Of a stretch of 64,000 nt of DNA, positions 46,641 to 58,200 are shown one piece after another. The stretch lies in the NCBI GenBank assembly GCA_026075535.2, contig AP026546.1, forward strand, positions 8,060,001 to 8,124,000, in the 5' to 3' direction. Position numbers and translations under genes: made by a program. Positions within the stretch are counted from its first letter, which is position 1. Each line of letters starts with the position of its first letter. This DNA comes from Tricholoma matsutake (lineage: Eukaryota > Basidiomycota > Agaricomycetes > Agaricales > Tricholomataceae). The notes below the pieces were generated by a model. It was not told the origin of the DNA. It ran no database searches and saw nothing but the letters and a program-made list of their open reading frames with translations.

Positions 46641-49600
46641 TAAGGCATGACTTGGGTATGGGTAACACCATGAGTATTGGGTCATGGGTATGCCTGGGTA
46701 CAGGTACAGGTTTGTAATTATTATACCCATGCAAAACCATACCCATACTCATGGGTTTGCAGGTTTCTCATTCCATTTCTTTCCATAATTATAGTTCAAA
46801 ACTTTGAGGAATAGCTAATCCAAAGTAATTGACATATAATGATTTCCTCCTATTTACATACATAGGCATGATCTGGTCCATGGGAAACTTGTGATCTGTC
46901 ATCTGTTGGGAACTGAGCACTGCAAGTTTTAGCTCTATGGCCACCATGGTGTTGTATGTTTGTGTGCTTTTACTCATGTCTTCGATGAAGTCTTCAGCAA
47001 AATCATCACGTTCATCTCTCTGATCTATCTCATCATCCTCCATATCCAGTGCTGCCAGATCTAGTACAAAGGCTATCGACCATGGCATCAAGCACAGGAT
47101 CAAGCACATCAAGAAAGGTGCCAATGCAATTGCTCGCCCTCTCAAGTGGGCCAAACATGCATTGTCAAATGTTTCGTCTCTGATCATCAGCGATGCAGAG
47201 GATCACATTGGCGATGAAGCCAGTGTCAAGGCCAATGAGTCACTAGAGGTTATAGATGTCAAGTCTGACAGTGAGGAGCTGGACAACCTGGAGAAAGAAC
47301 TTGGTACATTCACTTGATATTCTTTCCTCACTATCTCACTTATTTTGATCCTCAGCGGCAGCCAAGAAGACCTGGAGGTCCCCAGTATACTCATTCTTCA
47401 AAGCTGATGTGACTATCGAGGTACACAAGGGTCGTGTCACACACTTCTTTGCTTGTTCTGTGAAGAATTGCAAGACCAAGGCATGAGGCATTTGGCGTTA
47501 CCAAGACAAATGCAACAAGGCCTCAACTGCCAACCTCCACCATCATGCAATCTGTTGCTTTGGGCAGGATGCCGTTGACATGGCTGTAAATGGGAAGCCT
47601 GGTGTCCCCACTGGCAATATCTTCAGCTCGTTCACCCACCAAGGACAACGGCCAGTCACTTATTCTCATCGTGCACACTTGAACCCTGAGTTCTGGTAAG
47701 TACACAATGCTTTTGAATACATTTCTTTGACTTATGTACATCAGTGCCCACATTGCAAAGTGGGTAGCAGAAAGCAACTGCCCTGCAAACATCGTCTCTG
47801 ACCCCGAGCTCATCGACCTCCTCATGACTGGACATCTGCACCTCAAAGTTCCATGCCAAAACACTGTTCGATGTGACATCAAGGCAGCATACGTGAAGTG
47901 CCATGAACGTATATCCAAACTCCTTCAAGATCACCCCAGGCATGTACATTTCATGACTGATGCATGGATGTCAACCAACCATCACGTGTTTGTTGCTTGG
48001 ACTGTGCACCTTGAGCACAATGGGACTATGCTGGCTTTTTTGTTGGATGCAATTGAGGTCCTGGAGTCTCACACCGGTGTGGCATTGGTGAAGGCTTTTC
48101 AACAGATGCTTGAGGTGTTTGGGCTTCAAGAGTGCATAAGTTTGTAGTCCATTGTTGTGCTTTTGAACTTATCATCTCCACAGATTCTTGCCGTGAATGC
48201 CGACAATGCAACGTCAAATGATATGCAAGGGGAAACTCTTGCAGAAATGCCTAACTCCTTCGAGCTCAAGAACCATGTCCATTGCTTCAACCACACCTTA
48301 CAACTCTCTGCAAAAACCCTCCTATGTCCTTTCAATGCTGGTTTAGGCAAGGCAACTGAAGATGGCACCAGCGACAATGTAGATGATCTCCTGTCCCAGG
48401 GCATTGATGACGATGATGACAACAATGAAGAAGAAGATGAAGACAATGGCCTCCCAGTTATTCCTAATGAGGATGATGTTGACAACAGCATTGATGAGTT
48501 GGATGCCCTGGATGCCAATTCACGTGAAGTGATTATGAATAATACTGCTGCTGTCCATGAAATGGTCACAAAGGTGTGTATTCTTTTATCAACCTGCAAT
48601 GTTTCACTGATTCATATCTGACAGCTTCACCACCTTTCTTTTGCAATTGTACAATCAACAACCATCACCCTCCCAGCATGGCATTGCTATTGCAAAAAGT
48701 TAAAGCTCAAGTCATGCATCCTCCCTCACGATGTTGTCACTTGTTGGAACTCGACATACTATATGCTCAGCTTTGCAATCAAATATCGCACTACCATTGA
48801 TGCCATGACCACTGACAAGTCCCTCAAGCTCCGGAAGTACAAGCTGAAAATGCAGGAGTGGACTATCGCTGAAGATCTGGTTACAGTCTTACTTGTAAGT
48901 ATCTTATATCTTGACTACCCACGTTTCATTAACCCTCTGTAGCAATACAAAAATGCGACACTCTTTTTTTCTCAGGACTCCGCCAGTGTTGTGGCTGTCA
49001 TTCCCATGATGGACCATATCACAAATCAGCTCAACCTCCAAACTGGGAAAGCTTACCACCCCTCCCTCACTGTGGCCATGAAGCTTGCTTGCAAGAAAAT
49101 GGACTGCTACTACTCCCTTACTGACTCCTCCTCCATATACCGAATTGCCATGATCCTACACCCCAGCTTGAAACTTGAATATTTCCACAACCAGAAGTGG
49201 GAGGTAGAATGGATTGAGGAAGTGGAAAGTCTTGTCCGAGATGAGTACATTATGAAGTATGAGAAGTCAGCCAATGAAAAGACACCCTCAACAAGTCCAA
49301 ACATGAAGAATGATGGTGGATTTGCATCCTTCAGTGACCTCTCAGTTACCACCGCTCCTCGTGCAAGCAAGATTCAGGAATACCTCAGCCACCCTGTTGA
49401 GAACATCAAGGATCCTTTGAGGTGGTGGGTGGACAACAAGCATGTATATCCAAACCTTTATCGCATGGCATTGGACTATTTGAGCATTCCAGGTATGTCA
49501 GTCCTATGATTACATAGTGACAACTCTGATATGCTTCCCAGCTACTTCCACCTCTGTCAAACAAGTGTTCTCACAAGGCGATGGCATCACCTTCTCCCCT

Positions 49601-49954
49601 TCACTCGCAACAGCCTCTCATCTTCCTCAGTTCAGGCATTCCTCTGCTTTGGGTCATGGGCACATTGTGGGCTTGTGATGTTTGATGATGTGGTAGCTGC
49701 TGTGTCAGCGAGGAGCAAGTAGTATTTTCAGAACACTTTGTTGCACTTGTCAGCTTGTATGCCCTATGAGTTGAAACCACGGTGTTTGCAAACCATGTGT
49801 TTTTACATATACCTGCAGTATTACTTGAGTATTAGATATGTACCCATGAACTTTTCACGGTGAACCTGTACCCTTAACCGTATGGGTACGGTGTTCATGG
49901 GTATGGGTATGGGTAAGAGAAATTATACCTGAGGGTTACCTGAGTTGTGCCTTA
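46641..49954 (+). mobile_element. hAT DNA transposon, nearly intact
   Basis: 3314 bp. Short TIRs TAAGGCATGACTTGGGTA and, inverted, TAAGGCACAACTCAGGTA. Flanked by an 8-bp duplication with one C/T difference, CTACTTAT (46633-46640) and CTACTCAT (49955-49962), as expected of hAT. It carries one multi-exon transposase gene. Subterminal GGGTAT-type motifs repeat at both ends. Confidence 0.9.
47090..49722 (+). pseudogene. hAT transposase gene (BED finger, DDE, dimerisation domain), one clear stop
   Basis: Multi-exon, with GT-AG introns near 47316-47355, 47697-47743, 48145-48182, 48573-48624, 48895-48975 and 49492-49541. Parts in order: Lys-rich N-terminus, BED-type zinc finger (FFACSVKNCK ... LHHHAICCFG, about 47440-47560), first catalytic Asp (FMTDAWMSTNHH, about 47950), second (VNADNATSND, about 48195), CFNHTLQLSAK, an acidic insert, a long helical part, and the C-terminal hATC dimerisation domain (DPLRWWVDNKHVYPNLYRMALDYLS, in two parts, about 49410-49490). 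A TGA at about 47485 interrupts the finger where CGA (Arg) is likely, a CpG transition. Otherwise surprisingly whole. Confidence 0.75.
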
Positions 49955-50149
49955 CTACTCATTTGAACACTGGGGGGCAGCCATTCAGCTTGTCTGATAT
50001 CTGAAAGGGACAAGGGACCTCAAGTTATATCTTGGGGGCAACCATCCAATCACACTTCAGGCTTTTAGTGACTCAGATTGGGCCAACTCCCTTGATACCC
50101 ACTGCAGTGTTGGCAGATATCTCTGTTCACTCAGTTCAGGTGCCATCTC

Positions 50150-50710
50150 TAGTGTTGCCAATGGTGCGGCTTGGAGCCATGAGCCGTTGAGCCAAGCCGC
50201 TATTTTGGGCCAGCTGCACCAATAAATCGGCTTGCAGCTCAGAGCCGCCCAGAGCCGCTCAAGCCATGCCCTAAGTTGCCTCAAATTCAGAGTGACTGGA
50301 GGGCTTTAAATGTTCTTAAAACACTATAAAACACTCTGTAGGAGTCCCTACTGCCATTTTGAATACATGTTGTTATACCCTACTCCCCAGAGCCATCTCT
50401 CGAGCATGTTTTGTAATAGGTACGAGGAGATAAACATAGCCAAATAATCTCATCAAAGATACCGATCTGTGCAAAACTCAATAGTATGACTTGTTTCTTT
50501 TGTAATAATAGTCTACACAACCTATTTGACCATTAAAATACATAACTGAAGCATAAATACAACTCGGATTGCAAGCCCACAACTTTGGGCAATCTCAATC
50601 GGCTTAGCCGGCTCAGAGCCGCTCACCGCGACTCAGCGCCATTTTGATCGGCTCAAGTGCCTGAGCCGCGCCGCGGAGGAGCCGAGCCGAGCCGAGCCGT
50701 GGCATCACTA
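50150..50710. mobile_element. 561-bp GC-rich TIR insert (hAT-like MITE)
   Basis: The ends TAGTGTTGCCA and, inverted, TAGTGATGCCA, with subterminal GAGCCG repeats in opposite orientation that would pair into a hairpin. It ends with a (GAGCC)n microsatellite (about 50670-50698). It interrupts RNase H codons GGTGCCATCTCATGGGCT: GCCATCTC precedes it and GCCcggccCATCTC follows, an 8-bp duplication with an extra 6 bases. CpG is abundant. Confidence 0.7.
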
Positions 50711-51077
50711 GCCCGGCCCATCTCATGGGCTGCCCACAAGCAGAAAGTTGTTGCTACCTCCTCTTGCGAGGTGGAATACATTGCAGCTTTTGAGACCGCC
50801 AAACGTACACTACTCGATGCTATCGGTTACCATCAAATCCTCCCCACCATCATTTCCTGTGACAACACTGCGACGAAAACCCTATCAGAGGATCCCCTAC
50901 TACACTCTCACATCAAACATGTTGATATCAAATATCATTTCCTATGCGAACACGTACAATCTGCTGACTTACGTCTTACCATAGGTTAACACCCGCGAAA
51001 ACACCACTGACATGTTTACAAATGCCCTGGACATCAAACAATTCAATTACCTTTGGAACTTCCTTGGCCTACGGTGA

Positions 51078-51558
51078 CACGATTCCATGCGAGGAGGAGT
51101 CATTATCACGGTGAGGAGTTTTGAGATTCACACCGTGATCATGCAATCGGCACGTTTGATGCGTGCTCTATTCTTAGCGCATCCCTTTGATGCGCTTGGA
51201 CAAACGACTCATAGATACCTTTCTCTCGTTATCCCTTTATTAGATTGAACTTATATATATAGGTAGATAGATATACAGCTCTGTGCATAGAGTGAGGAAT
51301 ACCCTCACAGACATGAAAATAACATGTACTCGTGATCAAAACATACCTTATATAGCAGGGGTCTCGAGGCCATTGAAAAAAAAAATCCTATCCCTTGGCG
51401 TGACAGGCGCGTCACTACTAAACAATACATAATAATTCAAGCCTTGATCTCAGTTCATTATTATAGTCTCTAACTGCGGGAAGATCAGGCTCTTCATCAA
51501 CCACTCACGTATAACTTGAACATTAGTGAATATTGCTGTTTGTCATAGAAGCTAGGTT
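51078..51558. other. Spacer between the Copia remnant and the exopeptidase-like gene
   Basis: Holds the 3' flank of the minus-strand gene and whatever is left of the Copia 3' end. An AG-rich GGAGGAG stretch near 51090 could be the polypurine tract, but I could not delimit an LTR. Confidence 0.3.
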
Positions 51559-53638
51559 TTACAAATCACCAGACGCAAACTTCTCATCCAACCGCGAGAT
51601 AAGACTGATGATAACATTCAGTTGGGTTATTACTTCCCGCATGTCTACCCTGCTCCAGCCGCCGTCAACCATGGAAGCCCACAAGTAGTCAGGTTGAGGT
51701 ATAATTCTACGAGAACATTGCGTCAGTATAATGAGGAACAGTCCAGATAGATGGAGGTAGGGCTACCCGATGGTGGGGATCTTACTACCTCCCAAAGTGC
51801 TGCTTCCACCGGCACCGTACCTGTACATCCGTTACCACATATACATGAAATGTAAAGAAACAATACTCACCATTGGTATACTGTCCCATTAACTGTCTGT
51901 GGAGCAAGAAGCGCCATCCTCAAAGAATCCGGCGTGTCCACGAAGGACTCGAAATACAGGCTATGGAGCAGATTGCTCGCCGACGAATCGTTGCTTGTAT
52001 ATTCATCGTCATTCTGGGCAATCATACACTCCTAAGTTATATGTGAAACATACGCCATAGTCCACATCGGCTCAAGCTTCCCAGTTGCCTTGTACACGGG
52101 GTTGGCACCCTGGTGGGTAAATGTGTCCTTGTATTCCATAGCACCGAAGTGTTCGCACACGATGGCCGCCTTGGCGGTCGCGAGGATCTCGGGGTTAGAG
52201 GTCATCCACGCTTTCTCGTCGACATGGCCACCGGATACATGGCCTGTGGTTACAACAAAGCTGAAGAGGAGATCAGTTGGTGAAAAGGAGAGTAAGAGGC
52301 AAACAAACTCAATATTGAATTTGGGAAGATTTTGGCTGAAGAATTCTGCAAGAGTGAGGAGGAGGATGGGACCTTTAGCGGCAAACGGTTAGCTTCCGCT
52401 TGGGAGACGAATGGTGTTAATATTAACCATTCTCTTCAACAATCGATGGGCCATCACCTATGGGGAAAAATTAGTCATTGACAACACACCGAGACCAAGA
52501 ACTAAATAGCCCACTGTGCGTGTACACAATAATTGAAGTATTACTGTTTGCCGAGCCCTTCAGACGACCCCACACAGTATGTGTTGTAGCCGCCAAATTT
52601 GGGGCATCCAGCACCACCGTTGCACTTGTGATGTCACCGCTCTTCGCGAGTTGCCTAATGAGCTTGCCGGTGGAGTTCCCAACGTACAGGGCGGGGACAT
52701 CGTATGATGTATATGGAGGGGCGGAATTGGGCAGGAACTGGAGAGCGGCATCCTCGTCCGAGATATTAACCCAGGAGGCAACAACGGCAGCGACACCTTG
52801 TTGTTTGAGACTAGTGAAGTTGAGAGTCTTTGCCGACTGCCAATGCGGGTTGCGAAGGTTACCGAGCTAAAAAAAACAATCTTGAGTGAAGTGCAATATG
52901 TGGGGCTTAGTACGCACTTCTGGGATGCTTTCGGGGGGGATGTTGCGTGAGGTACTAATTACGAGCACCTTTCATATACGGTATGCGAAATGCAATCACA
53001 ACGCACCCTAGCAGACGATAGCCTGGCAAGGAATAATTCTTTGTTGGACTCGGATTATCGAAGAACACGACGGTGTTCTGCGAGGGGAGATTGGACAAGT
53101 TGAGCGTCTTGTTGTTCGCAGTCGCGTCATCAGCCAACAACCCGAAGCTTCCTGCGTCGTGCAACGGGCCAGTAATACCTCCCGGACCACTGTCACCGCT
53201 GTATGGCCAGTAGCCCGTTGTGGGCAACCCCACGGCGGTGCCGTTCTTCAAATTGAGACTGAGATACCACCAGCGCGGGTCCCATCTATCAAGTATTCGA
53301 CTCTGAGGTAGGAAACAAACAACATGTGTTCAAAAATGAAAGAACCTGGTGAAAGTGTAGTTCAAGATGTTAACGTCCAGCCCGGCGAGTTTCATGTTGC
53401 CAGCGATGAGGTCCTTAAGAACGTTTTGGTTCTCGTTGCCGGCTCCATAATTTTAGTGAATACATAAGAGATGAAGACCTGGACAATGAGACGCACTCCA
53501 TCGTGGTCCGCGAAGGTTGGTCTGGAATAACCGGTCGGAAAGAATTTGTTCCTGAACCTGACTCAGGTGCAACGCGCCAGAAGTAGAGCCAGTCAAGACG
53601 AACGTCGACAGGAGGAGAGACGTCACGGTGAGGAGCAT
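51559..53638 (-). CDS. Secreted Zn-exopeptidase-fold protein with PA-like insert (M28-like)
   Basis: Eleven exons thread in frame (53479-53638, 53346-53442, 53007-53285, 52918-52954, 52515-52866, 52428-52457, 52309-52372, 52050-52260, 51871-52013, 51767-51820, 51559-51706), 1575 nt, 524 residues. A signal peptide (MLLTVTSLLLSTFVLTG) is followed by a domain with CPAGNENQNVLKDLI and TGYWPYSGDSGPGG, a PA-like insert (LKQQGVAAVVASW, VPALYVGNSTGK) and then an M28-like core: IIVYTHSDGPSIVEENGPILLL, VVTTGHVSGGH, VCEHFGAMEYKD. Many N-glycosylation sites. The core keeps acidic and His positions but not the classic HYD/NDDGSG zinc motif, so activity is uncertain. The donor after 52050 is weak (GTTTCA); the better-looking GTATGT nearby breaks the frame. 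Confidence 0.78.
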
Positions 53639-54286
53639 AGCGAAGTAGGGTCAGTGCGACCTGGGTTGTGAGTGATCACAGATTCACAACTAATTAATAG
53701 ACGCATAGATTTAAACTAGACCTTGCTAAAAGAGGAAAAGCTTCAGCATGGGAGACCCTGGGAGACCACGTCCAAATAGGGTACTAGCGAATGAGTCCAA
53801 CCAGCGGAGTTCAAGTGCTATTCGAAGCTGGCGGGCTTGTAAATCCACTATATACTATACATCGGACATTAGAGGACGAAGTTCACGAGTAAAATCTATC
53901 ACGTTCCTCCTCCTCAGTAGCACTAGCTTTCCGCATGGATGAGTGGTGTGGGTAATTTATGGTTGGCAATCCGCAGTTGATCCGCCGCAGAGTCATCGGA
54001 CTAGGAAGCACACTGTTGGCGGTGATGGACATGCATTTACAATAAAAGAATGCTTGTGTAACTTGGAAACGGCTTTCAGAAGCCATTTGCTTCGATATGC
54101 CAGTGGGAATCCCGACCACGGTACAACGGACTCATCCGGGTTTGGTTATCAATTGAATCAGGCTGTGAGGGCTGCTGCGCACGGCATGTCTGAGTAGTCT
54201 CTCCTGTTCTCTCAGTAAGTGGGCATCAGGAAAGCAGCAGTCAATCAACAGTCAATGTATGCTATATTCAGAGCGTTCACAGTAGC
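53639..54286. other. Promoter-side region of the exopeptidase-like gene, no gene recognised
   Basis: 5' flank of the minus-strand gene at 53638. CpG-containing single-copy-looking DNA. Two small open frames on opposite strands overlap here and resemble nothing; I call neither. Confidence 0.35.
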
Positions 54287-54384
54287 CATTTTTCACTTCA
54301 TTTTTCACTTCATTTTTCGCTTCGTTCTGATCAAAAAACTAAAGATGATCCGAAAATGAAGCCGAAAATGAGCCGAAAATGGCC
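54287..54384. repeat. Inverted repeat of TCACTTCATTTT / GAAAATGAAGC units
   Basis: The left arm has three CACTTCATTTTT-like units. The right arm has four CCGAAAATG(A/AG)-like units in inverse orientation, with a spacer of about 30 nt. It would form a long imperfect hairpin immediately left of the TA-flanked element. Confidence 0.7.
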
Positions 54385-54400
54385 CTAAAATGGCTGAGTA

Positions 54401-55109
54401 CTGGATGACTTTCCGTAACGCTAACTTGATTGTCCAACTCCAAATGCATGTTGCTAAGGGTCTTCGCCGAGATGCCGCCAGAGAAAAGGTCCAAAAATCA
54501 CACGTCCCAAGAACTCTCCAAACCTTAAAGTTGGAAGCAGGGTCCGGACCCTTGTCAAACTCCTTGAATACGAAAAAGGCAGTCCGATCGCGATGGATCT
54601 GATGGGAACGTGGCCTCGACGTTCTCGACGTCCAGCACATCTCTCGTCTTTGTCCCCCGCTCTCCAACCATCGTCCTTGCCGTCGCGCCATCCTATGTGA
54701 TCTTCATTCCTCCCCTGTTCCCCTACCTCCTGCCCCTGCCCTGTTCCCCTGCGCCACCTGCATCCGGATCTTGGTAAGGCATGAAACCTCTGCCGCAGTC
54801 ACTAGAAGTGCCGCTGTGGTTGATGCGAAGATATTCTTCATCTTCTTCATTGTCATCAATGACCACAGGGATTGAAGCATTGTCCATGGTTAAACTCAAT
54901 CGCAGAGGGAGGGCACAGGATAGCACCAATCACACATGTATTACTATTTAAGGGTTTGAAATTTATCTACAATTTGAAGACGTTGTGAAGACGTCTCGTC
55001 CTTACGGTTCTCTAACTCCAAACTCTAAACGCGTTGCCACCGACTTGAAAGTCCGCAGAGTAAGGTTTGGAGATAGAATATCAAGTTAACGTTACGGAAA
55101 GTCGTCCAC
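54401..55109. mobile_element. 709-bp TA-flanked TIR element, non-autonomous
   Basis: TIRs of about 45 bp, starting CTGGATGACTTTCCGTAACG on the left and, inverted, GTGGACGACTTTCCGTAACG on the right, share AACTTGAT and CTCCAAA further in. A TA dinucleotide flanks each side (54399-54400, 55110-55111), as in Tc1/mariner elements. No transposase. CpG is retained. A small minus-strand open frame (54723-54929) inside is probably chance. Confidence 0.82.
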
Positions 55110-55258
55110 TATTACCTTTAGTAATGTTTGTTATTCAGCTATTGGTACGGGAGGTCCGAACAACTAAACTTACCTATAAATAGCTGTTTTTCTCTGTGAA
55201 TAGCTACGAATTCAGGTGAATAACTGAAGTGGGGAAAGAGGACATGTTTGTTAGGTCT

Positions 55259-58200
55259 CAAGCAATACGACCCATTAGAAAACAGATCACATGATATTTC
55301 TCATCACGTGTATAGGTGCTCAATCTTATCTTGCCTCGAAGATTTGTCGATCTACTGTTATTAGAAAATAGGATGGCCCTTGTTGACAATACTCATTGTT
55401 TGTCTGAGGGCTGTCAGATATGTAGTTTTGTTATGGTGAAATCAATTTTTCCTTGCTCCTCCTGCTATGCCAGACCTCACTCAGAAATGTGTTCAATGCA
55501 GTTTTAGGGGAGCACCCACCTGACTTCCCCTGCAAAGCAAACCTGCAATACTTGAAGACATGTGGGCCATGTACACAGAAATGGAATGACCAAGCAGAGC
55601 AGAAGCACATAGAGAAGGAGAATGAGAACCCAGATAAAGCAAAAAGACAAGTCCTAGGCAAGGATAAGTCTCTAGGCAGCCCTCCAACAATTCCATGGCA
55701 AGAGTTCATCCCCCTCCTTACAAGACACAGGGAAACTGCATTTGAATTGCATGCATTTGTAATGCTTAGTGACAAGGCCTCATCTGCACCACAGCGCTCC
55801 AATGATCTAAGCCATGATCTTGCAATGCACCTAGCAAAGATAGTCTGGAATACAACTGCTTTTTGGTTCAAGTCAGTATGCACCCAATTTTCTTCAACAT
55901 ATATCTTACTGTGTGATGAAGAGAAAACACCAGACTGCTGAAACCACCACGACCTACACATTTTACTGTGCTCAATTACATGGTGAACAGACAAAGAAAA
56001 AGCTTGCAGAGACTGGAAAGTGATGGGCATGCATGACTATGGATCAATACAAATGCAGTGGCTGGCTGTTCGTGACACTCAATGAAAATGAACTTACAAT
56101 GGCATGCATCTGTATCACACATTATCGATGCCATCCACCATATACTGATATATCAATATCTGACAGCATTGTGAAAGAAATTGAAGGATTAGAAGACATG
56201 ACTGCTGCCAAGGTCAGCCTTATCACCTGTTCCTCAAGAATGTTGACACCAACTACTGGCTAGATATGGCAAGCTGTTCTGAAGAAATATCCTAAAACAG
56301 AATTAATGCAGAAACAGATTTACACACACTGGGCACATCTTCATGCGGCAACATTGATGGTTCTGGAGCACGAGGAAGGTCTCAATATTGAAATCATACC
56401 AATACAGACTGAGGATGGAGTCTTGTCACTTGCCTTCAGCTTCAAGAATATACTGCAAGATTATGGTGAGGAGATCATTGAGATAGCCATGGATTCAACA
56501 TGTGCAAACCTTCACAACACTAATGTTAATAAGACACTCACCATTGTAAAGGGAAAACAAATGCGTTAGGATATGAACTATATGGTGTTGTGGGTGAAGC
56601 AAATGGTCAGGCCCTGCTGTTAGCCTTTGCATTCACATGCTCAACTGACGGCACTGCTGTGCTGGGTGCAAAAGACTGCATGTTTCAGAAGGTGTTGGGT
56701 CACATGTGTTGGGTCACATTAATCAGTACTGCCCAAACATTGCAGATGTGCACTTGGACAAGGACCCAACTGAGTTGAGTGCTGTCTGCACAGCACTTCC
56801 TAATGCCAAAGGTCATCTGTGTTACTGGCATGTGATAAGGTACCTGGAACAACAACTAGCAGAAGATAAGCTGCCAGCGAAATATGATCCATGTATCACT
56901 CATCAAACATTTACCTTTGTCGATCTGACATGGGCACCTGGTATCACATCTGGCTGGCTAGAAGAAGGTGTCTGGGAGGAGGATGCAGAATGTGAAGAGC
57001 CTGTTGAGGATAATGTTGAACCAATGGTACATTGATGACTGTTTGTCAAAGCTTACAGGATAAATTTCTCATCTAGGAGCCACCATCAACATGTTGTCCC
57101 CCCTTGATGATATTGGTTGCAGATGGGACATGCACAGCAGTCTGGCCCACCCCACCCAAAATTACAAAGTCAAATTTACCTCCATTCTGCCCTTTGGAGC
57201 ATCACTCAATAATTGTCAAAAAGTTTTGCATTCACCTACATCAACATCCACAAATACTGTTAAATGATGAAAACAATTCACATCTGACTGCGAAAGACAT
57301 CCATTATCGTGCTGCAAAGGAGATGTACAATTTTTGTTTTCAAAATGACCTTGGGCAAGTGTGAGCTTACCTATGGAATCAGTGGTACAATCCAAACCAA
57401 CAATGGAAACTGTGGGCTAGATCTGCAGATTTGGCCATATATGTCCTCAAGATGACAATGATTGTTGAAAGTCTTTGGCAAAATCTGAAACATAGAAATT
57501 TGCAAGAGTTCAACCGACCATGACTGGATCTCATTGCACACATCATCATTACCGATGTCTTGCCTCACATTCAGAGAACACTTGATTATGTATTGGACTT
57601 GCAATGCATCGGCAGGCCCAAGGCATTGGCCTCTTGGCAGGAAGACTTTCAAGCAGACTGGAAGGATATGAGTTGTTGTGCTGTGATGAGCATAGGCTTG
57701 TGGAAAAGCAATTGGAATGGTTGAAAAAACCTAAAAAGACAAAAGGATGCACCAAACAATTGGCTGAGCTTGATGAAGAAGAAAATTGGCCATGAGGGAA
57801 ATATCTCATTGAGATTGATCGATGGACATGCACCTGCCCTGTGTATCTGATCAGTCGATTTCTCCTATGTAAACACCTTGTCAGGGAAGCGAATCAGATG
57901 TTAAATGATGTGCCACTCAACAATCTGTCTTTTTTCTTCCACCTTCGCTGAGAGCACTTCCCACCCTACTACAAGATTGTGGGCATCCACTATGACAAAA
58001 CAGCTGAGGAGTCCAATAAGGAAGTTGGGATCCAGGTCCTAGGTCATCATTGAACACAAGAAACACACAGGAGCAACACAGGACATACTCCTCAGAGATC
58101 ATCGAGTCCCACACCAACCATAGCCAACTCAGATGTTATGGCAGACTTGGAGAACAAGGTCATCAAACTTCAAGATGTTGAGAAAGACAAGGAGAAAGAG

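Larger units (their letters stand above)
45709..51077 (+). mobile_element. Decayed second Ty1/Copia element (pol fragment), twice interrupted
   Basis: Plus-strand RT start (LKSLKDMGVYKLIP, VDVKTAFLYG-like QIDVKTAFLYG), RT palm with changed catalytic box (VHVNDYLLIADS, 46215-46628), then the RT/RNase H linker cut by the hAT element (46641-49954), RNase H (49955-50149: NHPITLQAFSDSDWAN in a shifted frame) cut by a 561-bp insert (50150-50710), and the RNase H end (50711-51077: SSCEVEYIA, SCDNTATKTLSEDP, HVDIKYHF) to a stop at 51077. Neither gag nor LTRs were found. The right end retains CpG while the left is depleted. Confidence 0.8.
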
